Positions 42,374 to 51,983 of a stretch of 64,000 nucleotides of DNA are shown here, one piece after another. The position numbers and the translations under genes are program-made. The notes under the pieces are model-generated. The model was not told the origin of the DNA. It made no database searches and saw only the letters and a list, made by a program, of their open reading frames with translations. The stretch is from an uncultured Lachnospiraceae bacterium. Lineage in GTDB: Bacteria; Bacillota; Clostridia; Lachnospirales; Lachnospiraceae. Numbering within the stretch: position 1 is the first letter of the stretch; each line of letters begins with the position of its first letter. The stretch spans positions 1 through 64,000 of the forward strand of contig CANDAG010000001.1 in NCBI GenBank assembly GCA_947382625.1, in the 5' to 3' direction.

Positions 42374-44047
42374 ATGAAAAGCAAACTTATGAAGCGGATC
42401 ATCGCAGCGGGCCTGGCGGCAGGTATGATATTTTCCCTTGCAGCATGTGGGAACAGTGGATCTAAACCTGAATTAAATACGGGAGAATTGCAGGAGGTGG
42501 ATCTGGAGGAACTGAAATTCCCTTTAGCCGAGAAGGCTACCCTGACCGGTATGACAAGCTATCCGGCAAACACAGAGTCCAATCCCAACAACCGTACGAT
42601 TTTTAAACGTCTGCAGGAAGAGACCAATGTGGAGATCGAATGGACGGCCATCCAGGGCGATCAGTGGGGTGATAAGATCACCTTGTCCATGGCAAACCTT
42701 GACACCTTAACAGACTTTATCTTTTCTGCAGGGTTTGGCGACAGCGACCTGCTGCGGTATGCGGAGCAGGGAGTTATCATTCCCTTAGAGGAGTATATAG
42801 ATGCCTATATGCCCAACTTAAAAGCCGTATTTGATAAATTCCCTGAATACAGAACTATGTCAACAGCTACTGACGGACATATCTGGGCGCTGCCCTGGAT
42901 CGAGCAGCTGGGTTCCGAAAAGACTGCTATCCAGACCATCGGAAACATGAGCTTTATTAATAAGAAGTGGCTGGATTTCCTTGGTCTTGAAATCCCGGGA
43001 ACGGTAGAGGAGTTCGAGAAGGTTCTTGTAGCATTCCGCGACCATGCATCTGAACTGCAGGCCGAGTTTGGGATTGAGGGAAGTATTATTCCCATGTCCT
43101 GCATCGTGAACGATGGCGACCAGGATCCCAGTATTATCATCAATGGATTTGGCGAAGGCTACGGTGATGCCGACAAGGGAAGACATATTGCAGTGACAGA
43201 TGACAAGAAGGTGATCTGTGCGGCGACACAGCAGGGATATAAAGACGGTATCACATGGCTGCATTCCTTATATGATCAGGGACTGATTGATCCGGAGGCC
43301 TTTACACAGGATTGGTCCACTTATGTGGCAAAGGGTAAATCAGGACGTTACGGCGTATGCTTCAGCTGGGACGTTGCCAATATTGACAACCTTCAGGATT
43401 GGGTTCCCCTTCCTGCACTGACCGCGGATACCAGAAATATCACGCCTCAGAACGGTTCCTTTACAAGCGGTTATGACAGAGGACGTTGTGTAGTGACGGC
43501 AGTTGCCAAGAATCCCGCACTTGTGTGTGCATGGCTTGACCAGATGTATGATCCCTTCCAGTCTCCGCAGAATAACTGGGGTACTTACGGAGAAGACGAT
43601 GAATTCGATATTTTTGAGCTGGGAGAAAATGCAGACGGCGGGGAAATGTTAAAGCATGCACCTTTGGGAGATGCCTCTCCTGTTGAGGTAAGGGAGGCGG
43701 AAGCTGTAGGAGGACCGCTGGCCGTTCTGGATGAGTATTATGGTGTCTATGTTACCTGCCCGGATGACGCACAGTATCGTCTGGAATGGATCAAGGATTA
43801 TTACACACCGGATATGAACACCAAGTATGTATTCCCTAACGTATTTATGGCGCAGGAAGATACGGAAGAGCTTTCAAACCTCCAGGCGGATATCCAAAAG
43901 ACCATCAATGCGAAAAAGTCCGATTGGATCATGAACGGTTTTTCCGACGCCGACTGGGATGAATATATTGAAAGCCTGGAAGCATACGGGTTAGAGGATT
44001 ATCTGGCAATCTTCCAGAAGTACCTTGATGCTTTCTATGCAGAATAA
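42374..44047 (+). CDS. Extracellular sugar-binding lipoprotein, LplA-like
   Basis: A 557-residue solute-binding protein with lipobox SLAAC (Cys25). The large-type binding fold (NPNNRTIFKRLQEETNVEIE, TDFIFSAGFGDSDLLRYAEQ) is that of LplA/YtcQ proteins which bind oligosaccharides. ATG 42374 follows AAGGAGAGG. It is the third gene of the importer operon. The hairpin 38 bases after its stop could trim expression of the downstream GH32 genes relative to the transporter. Given the neighbours, fructo-oligosaccharides are the likely ligand (inference). Confidence 0.9.
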   Translation: MKSKLMKRIIAAGLAAGMIFSLAACGNSGSKPELNTGELQEVDLEELKFPLAEKATLTGMTSYPANTESNPNNRTIFKRLQEETNVEIEWTAIQGDQWGDKITLSMANLDTLTDFIFSAGFGDSDLLRYAEQGVIIPLEEYIDAYMPNLKAVFDKFPEYRTMSTATDGHIWALPWIEQLGSEKTAIQTIGNMSFINKKWLDFLGLEIPGTVEEFEKVLVAFRDHASELQAEFGIEGSIIPMSCIVNDGDQDPSIIINGFGEGYGDADKGRHIAVTDDKKVICAATQQGYKDGITWLHSLYDQGLIDPEAFTQDWSTYVAKGKSGRYGVCFSWDVANIDNLQDWVPLPALTADTRNITPQNGSFTSGYDRGRCVVTAVAKNPALVCAWLDQMYDPFQSPQNNWGTYGEDDEFDIFELGENADGGEMLKHAPLGDASPVEVREAEAVGGPLAVLDEYYGVYVTCPDDAQYRLEWIKDYYTPDMNTKYVFPNVFMAQEDTEELSNLQADIQKTINAKKSDWIMNGFSDADWDEYIESLEAYGLEDYLAIFQKYLDAFYAE

Positions 44048-44084
44048 ACAGTTTTTATAAAATGATGTGTCTATGCTGAAAGTC

Positions 44085-44114
44085 AAATACCCCGCAGTAA
44101 AATGTGGGGTATTT
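44085..44114 (+). terminator. Hairpin between the binding protein and GH32 genes
   Basis: AAATACCCC (44085-44093) pairs with GGGGTATTT (44106-44114). The T tract is short, so partial termination or 3' end protection of the abundant binding-protein message is likely. Confidence 0.6.
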
Positions 44115-44175
44115 GCATGGTTGAACCGTTATAGTATTGTCGAATCAATATTTTAAGAAAGTGGAGAAGAGTAAT

Positions 44176-45669
44176 ATGATCAGTCAAACATTACGGGAAG
44201 CGCGCAAATATGAAGAGGCCTACGGAAAAATGATTGCAAAGGAAGACAGGCCGGCTTTCCATTTATCAGCCCGCACAGGATGGATGAACGACCCCAACGG
44301 GTTTTCGTATTACGGAGGGAAATATCATATGTTTTACCAGTATCATCCGTACGATGTTCATTGGGGACCGATGCACTGGGGGCATGCGGTGAGCGAGGAT
44401 CTGTTGCACTGGGAATATCTTCCGATTGCCTTGGCTCCGGATGAGATTTATGACATGGACGGATGCTTTTCGGGCAGTGCGCTGACCTTGGATGACGGCA
44501 GGCACTTGCTGATGTATACCGGTGTGCTGAAGGAACGCCAGAGTAACGGAGGGATCCATGCCATACAGACACAGTGCCTGGCTGTGGGGGACGGTATGGA
44601 TTATGAAAAGTATGAGGCGAACCCGGTATTGGATGAAAGGGATCTGCCGGAAGGCTGCAGCAGATTTGATTTCCGCGATCCGAAGATGTGGCGGAAGGAA
44701 GACGGTACCTATGCATGTGTGATCGGAAACCGCCCGGCAGACGGAAGCGGTCAGATACTGCTTTTTACCAGTCCTGACGGATTTAAGTGGAAATTTGAAA
44801 AAGTGCTCATAGCCAATCAGAATCGTTTCGGGAAAATGTGGGAGTGCCCGGATTTCTTCCAATTAGACGGGAAATGGGTGCTGCTCACCAGCCCCCAGGA
44901 TATGCTGCCTTATGAATTCGAGTATCATAACGGGAACGGAACCCTTTGCCTGATCGGTGACTTTGAGGAAGGGACAGATACCTTTAAGGAGCAGTATGAC
45001 CAGTCTATTGATTACGGGATTGATTTTTATGCGCCTCAGACGATACTGACGCCGGACGGACGTCGGGTGATGATCGGCTGGATGCAGAACTGGGATACCT
45101 GTAATTTCAGAAGCCAGGATATACCATGGTTTGGGCAGATGAGCCTGCCAAGGGAATTGTCTCTAAAGGACGGAAGGCTGTTCCAGAAGCCCGTCAGAGA
45201 GCTGGATGCGTTACGCAGTAATGAAGTGGTGCATAGGGATGTCTCTTTTTCCGGTACGATCAGCTTAGAAGGGGTGAAGGGACGCAGGGTTGACATGGAG
45301 CTTTCGCTCCGTCCGGGAGAGGAACAGAATATTTATCAGAAGTTTGCCATCCGTTTTGCACAGAATGATGAATTTTACACTTCCTTAAGCTTTCATCCCA
45401 GGGATTCTATCCTGAAGATCGACAGGAAGTTTTCGGGGTCCCGGAGAGCGATCATCCACCAGAGGAGAAGCCTTGTAGGCAGTGAGAGGGGAAAACTGAA
45501 ACTGCGTATTATACTGGACCGGTTCAGCGCGGAGATTTTTGTAAACGACGGGGAACAGGTCTTGAGTGCGATTCTTTATACCGCACAGGAGGCGGACGGT
45601 ATTTCCTTCTTTGCGGACGGACAGGTGAATATGGATGTGGTGAAGTATGATCTGGATATGGATAACTGA
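44176..45669 (+). CDS. GH32 family beta-fructofuranosidase / sucrose-6-phosphate hydrolase type
   Basis: A 497-residue cytoplasmic GH32 enzyme. The canonical motifs are all present: GWMNDPNGFSYYGGKYHMFY (nucleophile Asp, ~40), FRDPKMW (~166) and ECPDFFQ (acid/base Glu, ~223), followed by the C-terminal beta-sandwich (LKLRIILDRFSAEIFVNDGE). ATG 44176 lies 9 bases after GGAGAAGAG; the open frame from TTG at 44137 lacks a site. It should release fructose from short imported fructans or sucrose. Confidence 0.92.
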   Translation: MISQTLREARKYEEAYGKMIAKEDRPAFHLSARTGWMNDPNGFSYYGGKYHMFYQYHPYDVHWGPMHWGHAVSEDLLHWEYLPIALAPDEIYDMDGCFSGSALTLDDGRHLLMYTGVLKERQSNGGIHAIQTQCLAVGDGMDYEKYEANPVLDERDLPEGCSRFDFRDPKMWRKEDGTYACVIGNRPADGSGQILLFTSPDGFKWKFEKVLIANQNRFGKMWECPDFFQLDGKWVLLTSPQDMLPYEFEYHNGNGTLCLIGDFEEGTDTFKEQYDQSIDYGIDFYAPQTILTPDGRRVMIGWMQNWDTCNFRSQDIPWFGQMSLPRELSLKDGRLFQKPVRELDALRSNEVVHRDVSFSGTISLEGVKGRRVDMELSLRPGEEQNIYQKFAIRFAQNDEFYTSLSFHPRDSILKIDRKFSGSRRAIIHQRRSLVGSERGKLKLRIILDRFSAEIFVNDGEQVLSAILYTAQEADGISFFADGQVNMDVVKYDLDMDN

Positions 45670-45727
45670 TATGAAAACAGATTGATATTGTAAGCAATAG
45701 TATTTTTGTATAAAGGGAGAAAAGCTA

Positions 45728-48700
45728 ATGTGTAAAGACCGTAAATTAAGAGGAAGGATTCTAATGCCATTCTCTATGGCTGCAGTCATATTGTCCGGCA
45801 GCCTGTGGCTTGGCGGTTGTTCCCAAAAAGGGGCTACGGTGCAGGAAGAGACTGGAGAGGAAAGCAATAAAGCAGATGTGGAGATGGTTGAAGAGGAAAG
45901 GGAAGCTTCCGCCGCGGGTGACGGACTGATCGATTTTGTATCAGGATCGCCGGATCTGTTTGAGGCCGACAAGGAAGCCTGTACCGTTACCCTGGGCAGT
46001 ACCGGGGGCGACCATCTGGCTGTCTATGACGGGCAGGAGGTGAAATCCAATGACTTCGTATTGGAGGCGGATGTAAGGCTGCTTGAGAGTGATGAGGAAG
46101 GGGCTCTTTCTGCAGCTTTGCTGTTTGGGGTGGAGAGTAAAAAGGTACCCACCTGGAAATGGTATGGCGCAAATATTGACACCGCAAGAAGGGGAGCGGA
46201 TGATATGTTCCGCCTGTTCGGGCCTGGAATTGAAACAAATAAGGACGGGGAGATCGGAGAGATTGACATTGATGGTCTTCTGCATCTGAAACTGGATGTA
46301 AAGGCAGATGGTGAATTTGTATACAGCTTCGGCAATACGGACAGCCCGGAATTGCGGTCGATCACCGGCACCATCCCTGACTGGCACGGCGGGTATGTGG
46401 GAATCCTTACATTCCGGTCGAAAGCAGAGTTTTCCAATATTTCCTTTACAGACCGCGGGGAAGCAGGCAATACAGGAGGCGGTCTTGAAAAGGGAGATAC
46501 CTATCAGACCGATTTGGGGGATATGGCTGCTTACGGCGGCACATGGGAAATAAGAGAGGAAGGCCTTTACAGCAATGTCACAGGACAGGGAGACGGGTAT
46601 CTGTTCTCGCAGACAAAAGGGGAGGATTTTGTTTACGAAACAGATGTGGATTTTCTGGGAAATACCGGTACGGCTTCACTGATCTTCCGCAATGGCAGCG
46701 ACAGGGGCGGACAGGAAGGATATGCTTTAAGTCTGGACGGAAATTACGGAAACTGTAAATTCATCAGATGGCAGGATGGATGCACCTACGAGATGGTGGA
46801 TGAAAAGCAGGTAGATGTAACGGAGGATAAGCACTACAGACTGAAGGTCGTGGCGGTTGGAACGTGGATCTCCTGTTATATCAATGAGGAACTGGTGGCG
46901 AGTACAGGAGATTATTATCTGCAGCCGGGGAACAGAGGACAGAATACCTGCCTGATGGACGGATATTTTGGACTGGCGAATTCAAATGGGGAAATGGTAT
47001 TCCAGAACACCTGCTATAAAGAGATCGGTGATGGATTCAACCCGCTGCTGAGCGATATCACAGTGACGTCTGCATCCGGCGCAGTGGAGGAAAAGACGCA
47101 GTTTACCGCCACAGAGCCGGGGACGATCCAGTATGTGGGGAATGACGCCGGGACGGTTGATCTGGCGGTAACGCCTCAGGATGCAGGCACCGTAGTGACA
47201 GTAAGGGATGAAGAGGGCAACGTTTACCCTGACATGAAAAATATCCCTGTCGGGGAGGGCAGAAATATCCTGACAGTTACTGGCACGGCAACTGCCGATG
47301 ACGGCAGAGAGGCGTCGGTAAACTACCGCGTGGATGTACACCGCAGACAAAAAGTGGATGTCTATTATCAGGAAGCACACCGTGACCAGTATCACTATTC
47401 CGTGAAGGATGGATGGGCTAATGATCCCAATGGCCTTGTTTATTACAATGGGACATACCATATGTTTTACCAGTTTTATGATGATATCAAATGGGGGCCT
47501 ATGCACTGGATGCATGCCACCAGTAAGGATCTGCTTACCTGGAAGGAAGAACCTGTCGCCTTCTATCCTGATGCAAACGGAGCCATGTTTTCCGGCTGTA
47601 TCGTGGCAGATGAGGAAAATACTTCGGGACTGTTTTCAGACAGTGAAGGCGGGCTGGTTGCACTGATCACTGCAGATGGCAACGGACAGCGTATCAAGCT
47701 TGCCTACAGTGAGGATGAAGGAAAAACATGGAATAAGGTAGATAAGATCGCAGCTGACTGGACGGACGATCCTCTGGGGAACAGGGACTTCAGGGATCCC
47801 AAGGTGTTTCGGTTTGAAGGAAAATGGTTTATGGTGATAGCGGGCGGACCGCTGCGGATTTATTCCTCCGACAATCTGACGGACTGGAAATGCGAATCTG
47901 CCTACGCTGACTTACATACGGAATGTCCGGATCTTTATCCTCTGCAGGCAGAGGACTCCACACTGAAATGGGTGCTTTCCCGGGGTGGAAGGTTTTATAA
48001 GATCGGAGACTTTAAAGAGGTTGACGGGCACTGGACATTCCTTCCGGATGAAGAATATGCGTCAGAGGACGGCATAATGAATTTCGGCAGGGATTCCTAT
48101 GCTGCAATGACCTATTATGTGCAGGACTTCGGAACCAAAGAAAATCCTACACTGCCGGAGATCATTGAGCTTAACTGGATGAATACATGGGATGACTATT
48201 GTAATCTGGTGGCAGATATGACAGGGCAGAAGTTTAACGGAACCTTCAACCTGAATCTGGCCCTTGGGCTCACGAAGGAGGATGGAAAATATATACTTAC
48301 CCAGACTCCGGTCAAAGCCTATGAAGTACTGCGGGATCGGCAAAATGCAGTCATACTGGAAGATGTCGAGGTCAGTGAAGAGAATGCCCTGCTTAAGGAT
48401 TTTGAGGGTGACTGTTATGAGATCATAGCAACTTTTTCACCTGCTGATGATACAAAAAAGGTTGGCTTTGAGCTCCGCGTAAGTGACAAACAGACCACTT
48501 CGGTAGTCTATGATCTGGAAGAGGAAACGCTGTCCATTGACCGTAGCAAGTCAGGAACGATCATCAGCGAAAAATTTGCTGAGGTGGACAGTCAGAAGGT
48601 TACAAGGAACGGGGATGGAACCATCGATCTTCATATTTATGTTGACCGGGCAAGTGTGGAGGTGTTTGCAAAAAATAATACAGTTGCCGGTGCCAATCAG

Positions 48701-48805
48701 ATTTTCCCGGCCACTTCCAGCCTTGGCGCAAATGTATTTGCCGAAGGCGGACCGGCGAAGGCAGATATTGTGATCTACCCGATGGATAGTATCTGGGCAG
48801 ATTAG
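45728..48805 (+). CDS. Surface lipoprotein GH32 with duplicated carbohydrate-binding domains (exo-inulinase/levanase type)
   Basis: A 1025-residue extracellular fructanase. Order: lipoprotein signal (LGGC, Cys31), Glu-rich spacer, two related CBM66-like beta-sandwich domains (~65-240 with FVLEADVRL, ~250-435 with FVYETDVDFLGN), a cadherin-like/Ig-like domain (~440-535), then GH32. The catalytic part has GWANDPNGLVYYNGTYHMFY (~562-581), RDPKVF (~689) and ECPDLYP (~735), and ends with the GH32 C-terminal sandwich (IYVDRASVEVFAKN). CBM66 binds the fructose ends of levan in B. subtilis SacC, which supports polymer use at the surface. The start follows AAAGGGAGAAAA. Confidence 0.9.
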   Translation: MCKDRKLRGRILMPFSMAAVILSGSLWLGGCSQKGATVQEETGEESNKADVEMVEEEREASAAGDGLIDFVSGSPDLFEADKEACTVTLGSTGGDHLAVYDGQEVKSNDFVLEADVRLLESDEEGALSAALLFGVESKKVPTWKWYGANIDTARRGADDMFRLFGPGIETNKDGEIGEIDIDGLLHLKLDVKADGEFVYSFGNTDSPELRSITGTIPDWHGGYVGILTFRSKAEFSNISFTDRGEAGNTGGGLEKGDTYQTDLGDMAAYGGTWEIREEGLYSNVTGQGDGYLFSQTKGEDFVYETDVDFLGNTGTASLIFRNGSDRGGQEGYALSLDGNYGNCKFIRWQDGCTYEMVDEKQVDVTEDKHYRLKVVAVGTWISCYINEELVASTGDYYLQPGNRGQNTCLMDGYFGLANSNGEMVFQNTCYKEIGDGFNPLLSDITVTSASGAVEEKTQFTATEPGTIQYVGNDAGTVDLAVTPQDAGTVVTVRDEEGNVYPDMKNIPVGEGRNILTVTGTATADDGREASVNYRVDVHRRQKVDVYYQEAHRDQYHYSVKDGWANDPNGLVYYNGTYHMFYQFYDDIKWGPMHWMHATSKDLLTWKEEPVAFYPDANGAMFSGCIVADEENTSGLFSDSEGGLVALITADGNGQRIKLAYSEDEGKTWNKVDKIAADWTDDPLGNRDFRDPKVFRFEGKWFMVIAGGPLRIYSSDNLTDWKCESAYADLHTECPDLYPLQAEDSTLKWVLSRGGRFYKIGDFKEVDGHWTFLPDEEYASEDGIMNFGRDSYAAMTYYVQDFGTKENPTLPEIIELNWMNTWDDYCNLVADMTGQKFNGTFNLNLALGLTKEDGKYILTQTPVKAYEVLRDRQNAVILEDVEVSEENALLKDFEGDCYEIIATFSPADDTKKVGFELRVSDKQTTSVVYDLEEETLSIDRSKSGTIISEKFAEVDSQKVTRNGDGTIDLHIYVDRASVEVFAKNNTVAGANQIFPATSSLGANVFAEGGPAKADIVIYPMDSIWAD

Positions 48806-48829
48806 CTGCTGAGAGTAAAAATAATATAG

Positions 48830-48945
48830 TTTTTCTTTTCAGGCCATTGGAGTAATCTTTTGTGAACGCTTCGATGGCCTGAAAATGTGTAGAATACTAT
48901 TGTTAACATAAGGACAGTTCGCGGAGCATGCTGTCCGGTGTTTTT
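48830..48945. repeat. Long hairpin and REP-like hairpin after the fructanase gene
   Basis: TTTTCAGGCCAT (from 48837) pairs with ATGGCCTGAAAA (to 48886) across a 27-base loop, a likely terminator or message-end structure. Next, ATAAGGACAG, loop TTCGCGGAGCATG, CTGTCC and GGTGTTT (48908-48941) form a unit of the same family as the hairpins around the Rpn gene, with a wholly different stem. I see no gene in 48806-49095. Confidence 0.6.
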
Positions 48946-49095
48946 GTTGCTAATAGTGTTAATATGACAGATAGGTGTCATATTAAGAGAGGTATAATGG
49001 GGGTATCAGTTTAAAGGATATTGTATTAAAATAGAGTTGGTTACGTGCTTAGGGATTGACATGCAGCAGCGATCAGAGAAAGTATGGGGTGAAAC

Positions 49096-49965
49096 ATGCA
49101 TTTTGTGGATGCAAAGGGGATTTTGTCAGCAGGTAATGGGATGAATCTGTATCGGGGGTGTACCCATGGCTGTATTTATTGCGACAGCCGGAGCAGGTGT
49201 TATCAGATGAACCATGCCTTTGAGGATATTGAGGTAAAGCAGAATGCGCCGGAGCTTCTGGAGAGGGCTTTGCGCTCCAAGCGAAAAAAGTGTATGATCG
49301 GAACCGGGGCCATGTGCGATCCTTATATGCACTGTGAGGAGGAGCTGGGACTCACAAGGCGGTGTCTGGAGATCATTGACCGTTATGGCTTTGGCCTTGC
49401 GATACAGACAAAGTCAAACAGGATCCTGCGGGATCTGGAGCTGTTAAAACGTATTAATATACAGGCAAAATGTGTGGTGCAGATGACACTGACCACTTAT
49501 GACGAAGGGCTGTGCAGGATTTTGGAACCTTGTGTCAGCACAACCAGGGAGCGCTTTGAAGCCCTGGAGATTTTCAGGGACAATGGAATCCCGACAGTGG
49601 TGTGGCTGTCGCCTTTTCTTCCTTTTATCAATGATACGGAAGAAAACCTGAGAGGGATCCTGGATTATTGTGTGCGGGCAGGAGTCTATGGAATTATCAG
49701 CTTTGGGATCGGCATGACCCTGCGGGAAGGAAGCCGGGAGTATTTTTATCAGGCCCTCGACCGGCATTTTCCGGGATTGCGGGAGAGGTATCACCAAAAA
49801 TATGGCTATGCCTATGAGATCCCCAGCGATAACAACAGACGGCTGATGCGGATATTCCATGAGCAGTGCAGAAAGCATGGGATCGTCAGCGATGCGGAGC
49901 AGGTGTTTGCCTATTTGAGGGAGTTCCCGGAAAATAAGGGGTATGAGCAGCTGTCGCTGTTCTGA
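49096..49965 (+). CDS. Radical SAM protein (SPL/Rv2578c-like)
   Basis: A 289-residue radical SAM enzyme. The 4Fe-4S cluster motif is CTHGCIYC (~21-28). The block YRGCTHGCIYCDSRSRCYQ and GTGAMCDPYMHCEEELGLTR, with later IQTKSNRILRDLELL, matches the SplB-related Rv2578c group of unknown substrate. No accessory partner is adjacent except a YcaQ/AlkZ-like gene 16 bases after its stop, and both families touch DNA repair by name, a weak link. The ATG lacks a strong ribosome site. Confidence 0.85.
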   Translation: MHFVDAKGILSAGNGMNLYRGCTHGCIYCDSRSRCYQMNHAFEDIEVKQNAPELLERALRSKRKKCMIGTGAMCDPYMHCEEELGLTRRCLEIIDRYGFGLAIQTKSNRILRDLELLKRINIQAKCVVQMTLTTYDEGLCRILEPCVSTTRERFEALEIFRDNGIPTVVWLSPFLPFINDTEENLRGILDYCVRAGVYGIISFGIGMTLREGSREYFYQALDRHFPGLRERYHQKYGYAYEIPSDNNRRLMRIFHEQCRKHGIVSDAEQVFAYLREFPENKGYEQLSLF

Positions 49966-49981
49966 TACGAGGAGGCGGGCT

Positions 49982-51208
49982 ATGATTTGTTTGACTAACC
50001 GACAGGCGCGGCAGTTTATGCTTTTAAAACAGGGATTAACAGGAGAATACAAATTTATCGGGAAGCAGGGAGCGGCAGACTTTGTGCGCCAGGCAGGCTG
50101 TATTCAATTTGACCCGGTGGATGTGTGCGGCAAAAATGCAGAGCTCACTTTGCAGTCCAGGGTCAAAGGGTTTACCAAACGGACTTTGTATGAGTTGCTT
50201 TATGAGGATCGTATGCTGGTTGATTATCCCGATAAGAATCTTTCTGTTTTTCCGGTGGAGGACTGGCCTTATTTTGAGCGTTACCGGAAGGCGGCGAAAG
50301 AAAGCGGGATGAGGTTTCCCGAACTGGCGGCGCTGGAAGATAGGGCAAAGGAATATATTGCCCGAAAGGGGGCGGTCAGTTCTGATGAGCTACCCGTAGA
50401 AGGCGATATTTACTGGCATTCTGCGATTCACTGGAGCGGAATGTGGGGACAGAAGTCCAACGCGGCAAGGGCTGTATTGGAGCAATTGTATTCCGATGGG
50501 GAGCTGGTGATCCATCATAAGCAGGGGGCACGGAAATTTTATGCTCTTGCGAGGGATTATATTCCGGCAGAGCTTTTGGATGCACCGGATCCGCTGCCGG
50601 ATGATTTTGAACATTTAAAGTGGCGGGTGCTTCGACGAATCTCTGCAATAGGGCTTTTGTGGAACCGGCCATCGGATGCGTGGCTGAATATCTGGGGGCT
50701 GAAAAGCCCGGAGAGGAACAGAGCTTTCCGGGAATTGCTTGAGGAAGGAAAAATTCTGGAAGTTCAGGTAGAAGGAATAAAGAACCGGCTTTATTGTAAT
50801 GCAGAGGATCTGCCGATTGTTAAAAGAGTCCTGGACGGTGAAATCTGTAAATCCCGCTGTGAATTTCTGGCTCCGCTGGATTGTTTTTTGTGGGACAGGA
50901 ACCTGATCAGAGAATTGTTTGGCTTTGATTACCGATGGGAGATTTATACGCCTGTGGCTAAGCGTAAATATGGATTTTATGTGCTGCCCGTTTTGTGTGG
51001 AGAGCGATTTATCGGACGGATTGAGGCGGTGGCAGATAAAAAGTCCGGCGTGCTGATGGTGAAAAATTTCTGGTACGAGGACGGGGTAAGGCAGACGAAA
51101 AAGCTGTTCGGGGAAGTCGGAAAGTGCGTGAAGCGGTTTGCGAGGTTTAATGAGTGCGGGGAAATACGGGGGTTAGAGGAGGTCGGAGGCTATGCAGGAG
51201 ATCTGTAA
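49982..51208 (+). CDS. Winged-helix DNA glycosylase family protein (YcaQ/AlkZ-like, HTH_42)
   Basis: A 408-residue HTH_42 protein. YcaQ and AlkZ/AlkX are DNA glycosylases that unhook interstrand crosslinks; the catalytic motif is Q-x-Q or Q-x-D. Here GCIQFDPVDVCGKNAELTLQ provides Gln-Phe-Asp (~residue 37), the AlkZ form. Further landmarks are LTNRQARQFMLLKQGL, the wing region SAIGLLWNRPSDAW and the C-terminal CEFLAPLDCFLWDRNLIREL and DYRWEIYTPVAKRKYGFYVLP. ATG 49982 follows GAGGAGG. It is probably co-transcribed with the radical SAM gene and overlaps the next gene by 17 bases. Exact substrate unknown. Confidence 0.85.
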   Translation: MICLTNRQARQFMLLKQGLTGEYKFIGKQGAADFVRQAGCIQFDPVDVCGKNAELTLQSRVKGFTKRTLYELLYEDRMLVDYPDKNLSVFPVEDWPYFERYRKAAKESGMRFPELAALEDRAKEYIARKGAVSSDELPVEGDIYWHSAIHWSGMWGQKSNAARAVLEQLYSDGELVIHHKQGARKFYALARDYIPAELLDAPDPLPDDFEHLKWRVLRRISAIGLLWNRPSDAWLNIWGLKSPERNRAFRELLEEGKILEVQVEGIKNRLYCNAEDLPIVKRVLDGEICKSRCEFLAPLDCFLWDRNLIRELFGFDYRWEIYTPVAKRKYGFYVLPVLCGERFIGRIEAVADKKSGVLMVKNFWYEDGVRQTKKLFGEVGKCVKRFARFNECGEIRGLEEVGGYAGDL

Positions 51209-51881
51209 TTTGGAGTTTCTTTGGTCTTTACTTGTAGCTGTTATAAAAATGTTTACGATCATTACAGTAATAAATTGCATGCTGATGGGGATTTTGCACC
51301 CATATTTTGTAAAAAGAAGTCAACCGTCCCGCTCAATGATCTTGCGCCCAAACCGGATCGATCTGCAGACAGGCATGGAATGCTCTGCCTATGCCTCAGC
51401 CTTCGTGCTGCGGCATTTTGGAAGAGAGGCATCCGGTATAGACCTGTATCAGGAAATTCCCGGCAGGCGTAAAGATGGCTCTGTTTACCCGAGGGGTGTG
51501 AAAAAGCTTTTAGCCCGGAAGGGACTGAAAGCCGTCTACTGCACTGGAAACCTGAACGCCCTGAAAAAGGAGATCAGCAGCGGAAACCCACCGATTGTCT
51601 TTATCAGGACCTATCGCGGTAAAAGGTGGCTTCACTTCGTCCCTGTAGTGGGGTATGATGAGTCACATTTTTTTCTGGCGGACTCTCTGGCCGAGTTGGC
51701 AAACTGCAGTGGAAATGGTTACAACAGAAAGATCAGCTATGCCGATTTTCAAAAACTCTGGAACACCTCCATGTGGAAAATGCCCTTGTACAGGCATACT
51801 TTTTTCAGGATATATGGAACAGATGATTTTAAAGCAATAACAGAGCCGGAAAACATAGTCAGTAACGTTGATCCGTTGTAA
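51192..51881 (+). CDS. C39-like papain-fold peptidase, membrane-anchored
   Basis: A 229-residue protein. An N-terminal hydrophobic helix (LLVAVIKMFTIITVINCMLM) may anchor it. The peptidase domain has the nucleophile in LQTGMECSAYASAFVLRHFG (Cys ~65), His in WLHFVPVVGYDE (~147) and Asp in FFLADS (~163), the C39/BtrH-like order. Such domains trim leader peptides or act as surface cysteine peptidases; no substrate gene is adjacent. It overlaps the YcaQ-like gene by 17 bases, so it is co-translated with it. Confidence 0.75.
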   Translation: MQEICNLEFLWSLLVAVIKMFTIITVINCMLMGILHPYFVKRSQPSRSMILRPNRIDLQTGMECSAYASAFVLRHFGREASGIDLYQEIPGRRKDGSVYPRGVKKLLARKGLKAVYCTGNLNALKKEISSGNPPIVFIRTYRGKRWLHFVPVVGYDESHFFLADSLAELANCSGNGYNRKISYADFQKLWNTSMWKMPLYRHTFFRIYGTDDFKAITEPENIVSNVDPL

Positions 51882-51983
51882 TACGCAAGCCTTGCATGCG
51901 CCGTTGAAACCACCGGGATTTTATGGTAAGGTAGATACATAGTGGACGACATAACAAATTTCTGTTTCCGGGGAGGTGGGTAC

